DNA of 64,000 bases, from assembly GCA_028274465.1 (NCBI GenBank), contig CM051457.1, forward strand, positions 99,819,982 through 99,883,981. Reading direction: 5' to 3'. This DNA comes from Plantago ovata (Eukaryota > Streptophyta > Magnoliopsida > Lamiales > Plantaginaceae). The notes below the pieces were generated by a model that was given only the letters and a program-made list of their open reading frames with translations, ran no database searches and had not been told where the DNA came from. This document shows, piece by piece, positions 12,839 through 23,682 of the stretch; positions within the stretch are counted from its first letter, which is position 1; each line of letters begins with the position of its first letter. Position numbers and translations under genes: made by a program.

Positions 12839-14287
12839 CTATCTCTTCTTTTTGCGGGTACTAGGCTTCCCCTTCATTGATCTCCTTTCCATGCCACGAA
12901 CCTGTGAATAAGAAAGAATATAGGCTGCAAGATCACAGTAGTGAGTAGTAATATCAGGCGGTTCAGGTGGATCAGGTATGGCTTGCAACACGTGTTGCTT
13001 GCCATCCACTTCGATAGTGCAAGTTCTTTGGTAAATATCCATCACGGAGCGTAGTTTGGTCAAGAATGTTTGCCCTAAGAGTATGACATCCCCCGTTCCA
13101 GGTGCAGACGCCGGCATAACTACAAAATTGGTGTATATAGATGCTTCACCAATCTTGACCAACACATTTTTCACAACGCCCTCGGGTCTCATAAAGGATC
13201 CATCCGCCAGTTGCACAATATCCCTTTGCTCAGATAGTTTTCCAATGTTGCTCTTTTCAAACACATTCAAAGGAATTATGTTTGAGTGGGATCCTGTGTC
13301 TAGTGTGGCACGGACATCTTCAAGCTCACCAATCCCTACCTTAACATCGAAACTTTTAGGGAGTGGTTCGGGATCTTCTTGCTCCTCAACACTTGTGTCA
13401 GAACCAAGGTCCTTCTCTTCATCCTCAGCCTGTAGAAGTTCTTCCTTCATGCAACACTCGCACCGAACAATCTTCTTGATGGTAATTTCGTCAGGTACAT
13501 CACCAGCCAATGTAATGGCATTCGACTTCACAGTGCTGCTAGGCAGTTTGCCTTGTTCCCTACTTGCTCCTCGGTCGATCAACTCTTGCATCTTTTGATG
13601 GGCAAGCCTAGTGCTCTCTTCCAACCTATCAAGCCTTGCCCTAGTCTTCTCGGAATCTTCTTCATAACGTTTGAGAAAACTTTGTGTGTGATCAACCATC
13701 TTTTGCAAGTTCTCCATCAGTTGAGCCGACTTCGACTTCGGTGGCTCTTTCGGATCGGGGTTTTCGCAGTGATCATTACCATAGTTCATCCTACTACGGT
13801 CTTGGTTAGGTCCATAAGTCTGGTTAGCCGGTGCATATCCTTGATTGTTACGGTATCCTCTTCTCCAAAATCCACCTCGAGGATTCCTACCGTCTTGTCC
13901 GTAGCTAACTTCTTGAGTACCAAACTCCGTAGCAAAGGCTTCTTCTTCACCTCCTCGAGCCCAGTTGCCATCATCGTATGCCAGTTCCGATCTACACATG
14001 TGAGCCCCATGCCCATAGTTCTTGCATATTCGGCATACTTCGTTCGAAACAGTTGTTCTGGTGGCGCTCTTGAGGACTTGCTTCAATTCGTTGGTAAAGC
14101 ACTCGAATTGATCCCCATTCCCCCTGTACATAGGGGCTTCTTGAGTCGGTGGAGCTTCAGGTCCACGTCTCCTAACCATTGCTCTTGGGTCCTTGAACTG
14201 CGAACCCTTAGCAAGCCTATCGAAAACTGCCCAGACGGCTTCTGCGGTTTCCTCCCAAATATTGCCTCGGCATTGGAAATCCACCAC
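12839..14287 (-). pseudogene. Athila-like gag C-terminus and aspartic protease
   Basis: A 482-residue stretch. A CCHC zinc knuckle 'CRICKNYGHGAHMC' lies near residue 85, then a charged, coiled-coil-like spacer (about residues 180-240). A retropepsin-like domain follows from about residue 320 with 'VRATLDTGSHSNIIPL' (active-site DTG) and 'GDVILLGQTFL'. It ends with a basic tail. No polymerase follows. It is part of the element at 8153-16421. Confidence 0.88.
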
Positions 14288-14419
14288 TTGTTGGTTCTCG
14301 AAGGTTAGTCCATTGTAGAAGTGTTGGACTAGGTCGGAAAGTTCAAAACCATGGTGAGGGCACTTGTTCGTGAGATCTTGGAACCTCTCGAACGCGGTGT
14401 AGATGGTCTCATCATAGTC

Positions 14420-14998
14420 CTACTTGAATCCAGTGATCTGCGCCTTAAGCGCGGTAGTCAAGGTGTGAGGGAAGTATGTCTCCATGAAAGCTGAAAAAAC
14501 CTTCTCCCAAGTGTCCAGCGAGCCTGCTGGAAGAGAACTTAACCATGACTTGGCTCTGTCGCCAAGTCCCATAGCAAAAACCTTCATCCTCAACTCATCC
14601 GTTGTTATGTCAGCTTCGGGTCGTGGGAGTTGGTTGACGAAATCATCGATATCGTGCAAGTACCCCATCACATCTTCCCTTGATAAGCCATAGAAACTCG
14701 GAAGTTGTTGGAATGCGTGGTTCTTGATCTCCAGATCTCGGGTTGCAGACGAAAGAACAATCGGCGGTCCCCTCATACGATCCTTGGTGGGTTGAACCCA
14801 TGCTTTCAATGGTCTAGCTTCTGCCATACCGTCGATTTCCTTGAAGAGACTGAGTAGAGATTCAGAGAAATCGGTTTCCTCTATTTCCTCTAGTGCGCGC
14901 CTTTCAAGTAGTCGCCTTCTTTGGTGGTAGACTCTGTCGATCTCAGCAATTGAATCAGCAAGCGGTGTTCCTGCAGAACGTGTATGCGGCATACACAA
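14420..14998 (-). pseudogene. Athila-like gag, N-terminal and core part
   Basis: A 192-residue stretch that contains the plant Retrotrans_gag core: 'QQLPSFYGLSREDVMGYLHD', 'LRMKVFAMGLGDRAKSWLSS', 'LDTWEKVFSAFMETYFP'. The start lies about 150 bases downstream of the tRNA-Asp primer site. It is part of the element at 8153-16421 and is followed by the gag-protease part. Confidence 0.88.
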
Positions 14999-15140
14999 TC
15001 TGAAACAGACTAGGAAAGGTGATTAGAAACAGACTAGGAAAGCAGTATCAGAGAGAGATTAAAAAGGAAAACTAAAACTAATAGAATTAGGAATCTAAAG
15101 CTGTAAATATAAACAAATTAAATAGAAAAAAGGAGTATAG

Positions 15141-15158
15141 TCCTCGGCAACGGCGCCA
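15141..15158 (-). other. Primer binding site, tRNA-Asp type
   Basis: On the minus strand it reads TGGCGCCGTTGCCGAGGA, matching the 3' end of plant tRNA-Asp except for one base. It is separated by three bases from the 5' LTR at 15162. The same site occurs at 36979. Confidence 0.9.
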
Positions 15159-15161
15159 ATT

Positions 15162-16421
15162 TGATGAACGGGAGATTTGTCGGGTCTCGATTCAGCAAAT
15201 AAATTTGTAATTAACCAAAGGCAATCCACAACTACAACGAAAACCGTAGTGTAGCAGTAGAATGACTCGAGTGTCGTTCTCTCAGGACTATAACTAGCTT
15301 TATCTATTTAACAAGAGAATATAAAACAGCAGATAGATAGAAAAAAGGGGTTTCTAGCAGATAATGGAGATTGGTGATAGTATGGTCCTTCTTAACATAA
15401 CGGGTCGATAATCATGCATAAATTCCTCGGTCTTGCATAGAGATCTTTGAATCAATCTAGTGTCCTGTTGCAAATATTAAGCACTACGAAGATAATTGGT
15501 CTGACAAGTCAATCACTATTGTCCTAATGTGTTCCGTAATTATTCAACACTACGAAGATAATTGGTCTGATGGTCGACAAGTGTCCAATTGTGCATAATA
15601 AACAATACAACATACGAGAATTTAGGTTGTGCCTGATCAACGAAATAAAGCAATGACACGGAGTATAATGCGCGATATAGCCATTAGCATGATTATCTTC
15701 CCTTCGCTAAGAATTCACATACTACCACCAACGATAAGTTTAGCTACTCATAATAGGCATGCAATCAATAGAAATCATAGAAGAAAACATATTGAAAGAT
15801 AAATAAAATAAGTAGATTAAACTGTAAGATACAAGTTACCAAAGGTTGTCAATCTCCGAAGAATTGCGATCCTACGAGCTCCAATCTGCTATGAAAAAGT
15901 ATCCCCTAAGCTACAGAACTCCCAGGACAGGTCCCGGGAAGTTCCTACCTAAAACTATAGAGAGAGGTGAGAAAGTAGGTCTGGAAAGATATGATTTTCG
16001 GAGAAAAACTGAGCACTATATATAGGCCCCGAAAAACCACGGGGCGGTTCGCCCCAGCACGCGGCGGTTCGCCCCCGGGTAATTCTCGCGGAATTCCGCG
16101 TTTTTGGATTTCTTCCCCTTTCCGGACTCGGTTTCTGACTTCTAGTAGCCTTCTAACCTCCAGATTCGGCTCCTAGACTCCAAATCCTATACGGAAACCT
16201 TCAGATACTCCAAATAGGCTTCTGGAACACCAATTCCTTGTAAACTTCAATATAATTGCCCGGAAATCTTTGAATTTCAACCAAAACCTGTAAAATAAAA
16301 TCTAAAGGGAAACGTGACACTATTCTAATAAAATGCATTAAAATATAGCTAAATTAACATAGAGGATAGCTAAAATAGGTGAAAAAGACTCGAATGAAAC
16401 TGTAAAATACACATTCATCAA
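15162..16421 (-). mobile_element. Athila-like 5' LTR of the nested element
   Basis: A 1,260-bp LTR nearly identical to 8153-9421. GC palindromes lie at 16039-16079 beside the TATA tract at about 16015-16025. In the palindromes it differs from its partner at a few bases. Confidence 0.92.
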
Positions 16422-16799
16422 TCTGTGTATCTCTTTGATCAAATCAAATTCAACACTTCTAGCTTTTGTCTTAAAGAGCGACTCTAGATGCTTCAGCATC
16501 TCATACGGCAACATGCTTTCATGTTGCCTTTGCAGCTCATTGGTCATTGCCGCCAGCATAATACACTGCGCGGATCTAGCATCCTCAAGATGCTTATCAG
16601 ACTTTGCCTTGTTGGCTTGATTCCAAGCAGCAACCTGATCGGCAGTCTGATTTTCAGGGCACACGGGAATGACCTCGTCCAAGACGTACTCAATCTTTTC
16701 GTACCTCAGCACCAAACGTATATTCCTGATCCAATCTAGGAAGTTTGGTCCAGTCAAAATTTGCTTCTCTAAGACAGCACGGAGCGAGATACTAGCCAT
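16422..16799 (-). pseudogene. Copia gag, N-terminal part
   Basis: It starts 'MASISLRAVLEKQILTGPNF' at 16799. It continues with 'WIRNIRLVLRYEKIEYVLDE' and 'SLFKTKARSVEFDLIKEIHR', the N-terminal half of a plant copia gag. It is interrupted at the ATCTG duplication by the nested gypsy element. Confidence 0.88.
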
Positions 16800-17352
16800 T
16801 TCTAATATCCTAAGGAGAAATAATATAGAATGAAAATAATAAATCAACTATTGAAATATTATTTCTAAATACACAATCAACATAACTAAACAACAAGGTC
16901 CTTTAGCTGTTTAGCTCCCACTATTTTCACATATGCTTGCCCCCACAACAAACATACGGGTAATGTCCAAAAAGTTACCGTAGTGGCCAAGATCCAAATC
17001 CATACTATGCTATACTCCAACGGGGGCTGGTCGCATAGCATAATATGACCGGTAGGACTATCCAATTGCGTCACGCAACTCTTGGTTGTTAAATCTAATT
17101 TAACCCGATGCCCTACATACTGTACCTATCGAGGTCGCTAGATACAATATGCAGTAATTCATAACCATAGGCTTACTCTAATCTGACGATCACTGCGAGT
17201 CTGTAAGACGAGGTCGCCAATACAAGAAAACGCAATGAAAGTTCAGAATTAAAGCACCCTATGGAAAGCATCTCAGAAACACATACATATATATATATAT
17301 ATATTTCTGTACTTATATTGGTTGGGGCTTGTTATCAGTCATCTACAAACAA

Positions 17353-17530
17353 ATGAGGGCGCCGCCTACCTATCATGCATGAACGGTCTACACGTAATGG
17401 ATGTCGCCTATCCATTCTAGTTCTAAACGCGGTCAAGCACATAATGGGTGCCGCCTACCCATACATAAATATGCGGTCCGACATATAAGAGGGCGCCGCC
17501 TACCCTCGCATGCATAGCGGTCGAACGGAA
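17353..17530 (-). repeat. Tandem stem-loop array in copia leader
   Basis: About four diverged units of some 45-55 bases. Each has a GCGGTC-like box and a hairpin with the near-constant loop GYCGCCT. The arms are AATGGAT/ATCCATT (17396-17416), ATGGGT/ACCCAT (17444-17462) and GAGGG/CCCTC (17489-17507); the first unit (17355 onward) is less regular. Arms differ between units but still pair. Confidence 0.7.
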
Positions 17531-18003
17531 TGTAAAATACTTGGTATTTAAACATGCATTGTCAAACAATAGCATATAGATCATATGAAACAAGTAGTAG
17601 CCTATGTAGATGACAAATGACTTCATAATTTCATTATGAAAATTATAATCCCATACTTATAATCTCTATGAAATAATTGAAAATTTGGACTAGATTGAAT
17701 AATCGAAAATTCTATTGACCAAGTAGCAATTTTCGAAAACCCGAAGGACTTAATTGTAATTTTTAAAATCTTGGAGGTGTTAAATCTAAAATTCAAAAGT
17801 AGAAGGACTAATTTGCAATAAACAATAAATTGATAAATTACAAATAAGTCCTTTAACTTTATACTAATTAAATTTAACCCCTCTAGTTAAAAACAATTAC
17901 AATTAAATCATATTTATATTCCAAATATAAAATTCAATACTCAAAACTTTCAAAATTCGATTTTGGGTCCAACCCGGAAAAATATATATATTTATTAAAA
18001 TAT

Positions 18004-18312
18004 GGGACGGGACCGTCCCCACGGTACCCGCGGCACGCGGGTACCGGCTCCGCGGTCCCGGGCGACCGGCGCCCGTGGCACGCCGGTACCGGTGTCGCGG
18101 GTACAGGCGCCGGGCGTCTGCGTCCGCAGGCCCCGGGTACCTGCGTCACGCAGGTACCCGGGTGCCCGCGGCACACGGGCGCCTAGCGCCCGTGCCGCGG
18201 GCACGGCGCCTGCGGTACCGCAGGCGCCCGAGCGCCTGCGCCCCGGGCGCCTGCAGGCGCCGCCTACGTCACGCAGGCGGCCGGCCGCCGCCTGCGTCGC
18301 GCAGGCGTCCCG
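18004..18312. repeat. GC-rich array of perfect palindromes in copia leader
   Basis: A block of about ten consecutive inverted repeats. Examples are an 11-bp stem around GCA (18022-18046), a 14-bp stem around TCA (18132-18162), a perfect 24-bp palindrome (18205-18228) and a perfect 16-bp palindrome (18246-18261). Many have a three-base loop TCA, GCA or TCG between CG pairs. The flanks on both sides are AAAATATATATATTTA-like. Confidence 0.8.
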
Positions 18313-18469
18313 GTCAAAAATATATATATTTAATTTTTTTTTTAGAAAAATATAAATTCTAAATTTATATAAAAAACAAAACTTTTGAAAATCGAATTAA
18401 TCATAGAATCAATTGCATCCACATATCTACAAAATCATACAATATATATACGTATATACGTAATCAATT

Positions 18470-18487
18470 AACTTGGCTCTGATACCA
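18470..18487 (-). other. Primer binding site, initiator tRNA-Met type
   Basis: On the minus strand it reads TGGTATCAGAGCCAAGTT, the standard plant copia primer site, one base inside the 5' LTR boundary at 18489. Confidence 0.92.
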
Positions 18488-18488
18488 C

Positions 18489-20567
18489 TGTAAGAAAATA
18501 TGGTCAGAGTTACCCCTAGGGTACGCAGCGGAATTTCAAAAATTTTCATAACATACAGGTTAATTGATTATGCATATGTCGTATATATATAAACACGTCA
18601 ATTAGAAGACTAACCTTACTTCCAAAGCAGCTTCCAAGTCTTCGTAATATTCCGGTGTATCTTCTCCTTCGTCGAAGTCGAAGATATCTGCAATACTCCG
18701 TATATCTGCAAGACAATAAGAGTTAATTTCCAGCTCCTAGAACCTCAACCTTGGTATCCACGGATGAACAGCCTATCGGAAGAATGCTAGGATATTCTTT
18801 GTGTGACCAAGAAGACGGGGCGGCGATTCCTCCGGCAGAGGTGGCGCGCGCGTGTGGCTTTAGAGAGGAGGGGAGAGCTTTTATTTTCTCTAAGAAAACT
18901 GGGTAGAATAACTGTGTGCAAAACTGTGAAAGTTTGTATCAAAAGCTCTATAATAGTCTACTATATATAGTAGTCTATAGAAGCCTAAAGCATAAGCAAT
19001 TAGATTTCGTAAAGGAATAAGAATCTAATTCTTACCGCACAAGAAAACCAGTATCAAGTCTGGATTCATTCCCAATCAAATTAAAACTCAATCAGGAAAA
19101 TCTAACTTATCCCTTGGACTTCTAATAGAGGAAGGAGTCGAACTCCTTCCCCTACCTTATCAATGCGCGCGCGCGCCTAGTCCTACGGGAGGTGGGTCCC
19201 AATTTTGGAACCCACCTTATATTTCTAAGGCAATTCAAACTCCAAGTAGATTTTGCCCAAGTGCATATGTTAATTCTAAATTAACATATCCTTTCAAATC
19301 AAACCTCTATTATATTTCTAAAATATAATCTTTAATTGTATTTACATAAAATACAATTAATTAGCCAATTCAATTAATAATTCCAAATCATTAATTGAGC
19401 CACCAAATATTATAATTAATTCCAAATCAATTATAATCCATCAATCACAATTAATTCCAAATTAATTGCGATTCCATCTTCAAGGATATTCTGATAAGCT
19501 GAATCACCACATAGTGTGACCCATAGGGCCTCATCGTATTAAGCAAGTCCTAGACTAGGCAACATGGAATTCCTAGACGATTCCATTTGCAATATTAATA
19601 CGTGAGGACGTTTGAGAGATTTCTCAAAGCTAACCCTTTCGTTGCGAAGCCTGTTGCGCTCAACGCGGCGATGGTAACGTCCCTTCATCTGACTTGCTCG
19701 AATGTATCTAGGATCGATGAAGTGTCTATCCCAATAATACATCCACGGGCGTCTCAGGGAGTTGCTTGGTTAAGATATACTTATGACCATCATAATATAT
19801 CATTTGCACTGGCCAGTGACTTTACCAACACAACTATGCAGACTATGAGCAGTGCTCTCCTATGCTACACTTGAGAGATGAATCCTTCACAGAATCACTT
19901 ATCATCCCCATTTGTATGTAGCCATAATCCTGGATCGTGTCTCTGCTTATTCAGAGCTGACATCGACGGGTCCACCAAGGATATGGGGCAACAAATATGA
20001 TGATAAAGTCCTGTAAGTACAAATGACGACTGACATCACTTCGACAACTTACCGGTTCCCATAGACACTTCGGTGTAGAGTATACATCGATGGGAGTGTC
20101 CGGTGGGTACTTTCATTGTTCGATAATCCTTCTTCGAACAACTATGCGCAGTTATGGGAACTTTTCTCGATTGTCCAACAATCCGTTCCGTGGCCGTGGG
20201 ATCGGCTCACACTTGCTCCAACAAGTATAACCTCCACGCATACTAGTCTCGTCTGGTTCATTCAGACCCCTACATCAGAGATGAACCTCGACTAGGGAGA
20301 GTTTGGGATAGATGATAACTCACACAACTCCCACTATCTGTGCGATCGGTCATCTATCCGAGGGGACATGTTTAATATCAATACAGACAGTAATAGAGAT
20401 ATGACATGCTGCATGCCTGGTGTAATATAAATATGAAAGCGATACTCAATAGTAAAATGCAACAAACATATATTATATTACGTTGATCTGTGTAATAGTA
20501 CATATATGCCCTCTATAAGGGCACTATGCCCTTAGTAAGGACTGTCTCTAGGACATATACACTATCA
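18489..20567 (-). mobile_element. Copia 5' LTR (right copy)
   Basis: A 2,079-bp LTR matching 2211-4298, with the same ends. It lacks a short stretch near 19940 present in the other copy. The palindrome that is perfect at 2916-2939 has one mismatch here (about 19192-19216). Confidence 0.93.
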
Positions 20568-20910
20568 CCAGGTGGTGCGCCTGGCACGGGCAGAGAGTTG
20601 CCCGTGCTCTTCTTCGTCCAAGTCTTCGATTTTTTACCTTGGGCACGGTTTTGAGCTCCGAAACTCGGTCATTTGGCCTGGAAACATGTCCCGGTACTCC
20701 TTGACACACCACGGGTGATCTCGTTGCACCAAAACTTCAATGTTTCGCCTTGATTTATATCCAAAAGTGCGATTTTCACCTAAATCCTGAAAATAGCAAA
20801 GAAAATGGAAACTTGACTCTATTCTAACAAAATGCACTAAAATGCATGCAAGAGGATAGCTAGTTTGGTGAAAAAGACCCGAATGATAGTGTAAAAAACA
20901 CTGTCATCAA
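20568..20910 (-). mobile_element. Athila-like gypsy LTR, part 2
   Basis: The continuation of the LTR fragment 1607-2210 after the copia insertion. It opens with the palindromes CCAGGTGG..CGCCTGG and GCACGGGCA..TGCCCGTGC. It ends with the LTR terminus ...CATCA directly before a polypurine tract at 20911-20928. Confidence 0.8.
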
Positions 20911-22052
20911 ACTCCCCAAACCGAACCTTTGCTTGTCCTCAAGCAACTAGCTAGACTCTATGCAAACTACATGCAACACAAAGAGGAGTCTCATGCCAAA
21001 CAAGAAGAACTAATCTATCGTATCTACTAAATGCTTATGAACAAAGACCATACAAATCATAACATGGAAGTAGGTTGAAGAATGCCTCGATTGAACCTAT
21101 ACACATTCACATATGCACTTTGTTAAACAAGGGAGTCTCTCGTAACATTCTCCACCTGGACCTAGTAAATGACGACGTAATGATGCATATTAAAATACAA
21201 ATGGTTGCCCCGTGCCTATGAAACTGAGGGCTTACTACTGTTCACCAAGTGAGACTTTTCCTCAGGAGATGTCGAACCAATACTGGCTCTCATCAAATGA
21301 AGCAGGGCTCCCTAATAGACAACACTCCCCTATTCTACTCGACTCTTAAAGCAAAGACTCTTTACCACTTCCTGAATGGCAAGACGAGGGTGGTCTATAA
21401 CAGGCCTTGGACTAGGCGACATGAAAACACAAGGAAGAATTTACAACTCGATTACGAACTACTACAAAAGCTGAAAAAAATAATGCAATGCTTTGCTAAA
21501 ACTGTTTTTTGGCTTGCTTGGACTCTTCTTTTGTTTTTTTGGGTCTTATTCCTTTTTCTCTTTTTTTTTTCTTTTTCCAGATTTCTGGAATTTTCTCTTT
21601 TTTTTTCTCTTTTTTTTTCTTTTTGTTTTTTGTATATAGCCAGCAGTAGCACAATGAAAGGAAATAACAACGACTCTACAACGACCTCACCAAACCTATT
21701 CGAAAGAATAGGTTGGAGCACAAACTCACAAAGAAAGAAGAAAAACAAACTCAACACGACTCAACTATACGAAGAACAAGTCATACAAATGGTAACCCCC
21801 TCCGCAAACCTATTCTAACGAATAGGTTTCAAACAAAGGATCACACACCTCACTCTACCTCCTTCCTAGGCATTTAGCAATCTCAAAAAGCAAGGTGAAT
21901 ACTTGTTGCCTCTTAGGTACATAATTACACGAGAATACAACCACAGACTCTAACATGCAACAATTTATAATGTGGGGCGAATCGCCCCACACCAGGCGAC
22001 TCGCCCGGTGTGTGGGGCCCTTCGCCCCACACTATTTCGAATACTATCAATT
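20911..22052. mobile_element. Internal remnant of an Athila-like element
   Basis: It begins with the family polypurine tract (rc GGTTCGGTTTGGGGAGTT). It is collinear with 9422-10480 of the nested element, including the T-rich tract (21540-21640) and the 'cctattcgaaagaatagg' palindrome. Gag, protease and the primer site are absent. The last bases 'caatt' before 22053 match the junction normally next to the primer site. A GC-palindrome cluster lies at 21971-22032. Confidence 0.75.
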
Positions 22053-23311
22053 TGATGAACGCGCTGGTTGTCGTGTTCCAACGCGAATCAAATAAATTTG
22101 TTATTTAGCCAAAGGCAATTCACAACTACAACGAAAACCGTAGTGTAGCAGTAGAATAACCTCGAGTGTCGATCTCTAAGGACTATAACTAGCTTTATCA
22201 AATCTAATTTGAGAATATAGAACAGCAGACGGATTAGCAAAGGTTTTTCTTAACAGATAATGGAGATTGGTGATAGTATGTCCTTCAAAGCGTAACGGGT
22301 TAATAATCATGCATAAATTCCTCGGTTTTGCATGGAGATCTTTGATCAATTAATTGTCCTGTTGTAATTATCAAACACTACGAAGATATAGATATAGATA
22401 GGTCAAAGACCAAAGAATTGTCCAGTTGTGTGCAATAATTAATCAACAATACGAAGATAGAGATTTTTAGATGATCAAAGAAATAAAGCAATAACACGGA
22501 GTATAATGCGCGATATAGCCATTAGCATAATTATCAACCCTTCGCTAAGAATTCACATACTACCACCAACGAGAAGTTTAGCTACTCATAGTTGTCATGC
22601 AATCAACAGAAATCATAGAAGAAAACATGTTGAAAGATATATAAAAATAAGTAGAAAAACTGTAAGATACAATGTTACCGAAGGTTGTCAGTCTCCGAAG
22701 AATCGCGATCTTACAAGCTCCAAACTGCTATGAAAAAGTATCTCCTAAGCTATGAACCCCCAGAACAGGCTCTGGGAAGTTCCTACCTAAAACTACAGAG
22801 AAAGGTGAGAGAATAGGTCTGGAAAAGTATGAAAATCGGAGAAAAACTTAGCAACTATATATAGTGTTCGAATTAGTGTGGGGCGAAGGGCCCCACAAAC
22901 CGGGCGAGTCGCCTGGTGTGGGGCGATTCGCCCCACATCCCGGGCGATTCGCCCTGGAGAAAAACTCGGGAATTTATGCGTTTTCGACGCGTTTTTGGAT
23001 TTCTTCCCCTTTTCGGACTCGGTTTCTGACTTCTAGTGGCCTTCTAACCTCCAGATTCGAACCCTAGACTTCAAATCTTATCCGGAAACCTTCAGATACT
23101 CCAAATAGGCTTCTGGAACACCAATTCCTTGTCAACTTCAATATAATTGCCCGGAAATCCTCGTTTTTCAACCAAAACCTGTAAAATAAAAGCTAAAGGG
23201 AAACGTGACACTATTCTAATAAAATGCACTAAAATATAGCTAAGTTAACATAGAGGATAGCTAAAATAGGTGAAAGAGACTCAAATGAAAGTGTAAAATA
23301 CACATTCATCA
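22053..23311 (-). mobile_element. Athila-like LTR (5' LTR of the shortened element)
   Basis: A 1,259-bp LTR with TGATGAA...TTCATCA ends. The TATA tract is at about 22855-22866. A cluster of GC palindromes lies at 22876-22957. It differs a good deal from the LTR at 1607-2210 plus 20568-20910, so the two need not be an original pair. Confidence 0.88.
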
Positions 23312-23682
23312 TCGCTCCTCTCGGACATCCTAAAAGGAAAGGCCAGAAAAAGGTAAGGATGGGAGAATATAGTCCGAGAGGTCCATTTATGTGTCTTGTT
23401 ATGTTCGACCTCTCGAACGGAGAAACATCGCCAAAAAAGTACAACACAAGAAGTTACACTACCAGCAAGAAGAGCGACCACAGTTAAAAGTACAAAGATG
23501 GAGCGACGAGCATTTTTCCATATAAATCAAGCGATTTAACAAATTGCAAAAAAGGTGGGAGGTAAAGGGGAAAGAAAAAACTGAAAAGGGGGAAGCATGG
23601 CATATGTTGCATAAGGGCCTACTGGAAAATATGAGTCCAAGCAAAAGCAAAGTGCGAATTCAAATCCAATTTAGGCAACTAT
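23312..23682. other. Unassigned sequence before a solo LTR
   Basis: No supported gene. It shares 'gtcgctcc'/'gagcgac' words with 26120-26230 and is probably part of the same older gypsy-type element, split by the solo LTR that follows. Confidence 0.35.

Larger units (their letters stand above)
8153..16421 (-). mobile_element. Athila-like gypsy element, gag-protease only, nested in copia gag
   Basis: A complete-looking 8.3-kb insertion: LTRs 8153-9421 and 15162-16421, both with TGATGAA...TTCATCA ends. A primer site at 15141-15158 is complementary to the 3' end of tRNA-Asp (TGGCGCCGTTGCC...). A polypurine tract lies at 9422-9439. The 5-bp target duplication ATCTG is exact (8148-8152 and 16422-16426). 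The internal part holds gag and an aspartic protease but no reverse transcriptase, RNase H or integrase, so it must borrow these from a relative. By eye the LTRs differ at about 2 percent, so it is recent and necessarily younger than the copia host element. Its coding part is broken in a small number of places. Confidence 0.93.
16800..18469. mobile_element. Copia 5' leader (untranslated) with structured arrays
   Basis: The stretch between the tRNA-Met primer site and the gag start, about 1.67 kb and non-coding. It contains a TA run near 17287-17304, a tandem array of short stem-loops (17353-17507) and a block of about 310 bases of almost pure G/C palindromes (18004-18312) flanked by AT-rich sequence. 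The small open frames crossing the GC block on both strands are compositional artefacts. Confidence 0.75.
2211..20567 (-). mobile_element. Ty1/copia retrotransposon carrying a nested gypsy element
   Basis: A complete-looking copia element read on the minus strand. Its LTRs are 2211-4298 and 18489-20567. A primer site complementary to initiator tRNA-Met (TGGTATCAGAGCC...) lies at 18470-18487, and a polypurine tract follows 4298. Between them lie gag, zinc knuckle, protease, integrase, reverse transcriptase and RNase H in copia order. The flanks CCTGG (2206-2210) and CCAGG (20568-20572) are probably a 5-bp target duplication with one change. By eye the LTRs differ at roughly 2 percent, so the insertion is geologically recent. 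The coding part is broken in several places and is also split by the element at 8153-16421. The lineage looks like Tork/Angela from RT and RNase H motifs, but this is tentative. Confidence 0.93.

Noticed and set aside
13056-14308. Long plus-strand frames of 180 and 251 codons
   Set aside because: Antisense shadows of the gag-protease region on the minus strand.
18002-18362. Long open frames on both strands across the GC block, rich in Arg/Ala/Pro
   Set aside because: They exist in several frames because GC-rich palindromes contain few stops; no domain, and they lie in a leader.
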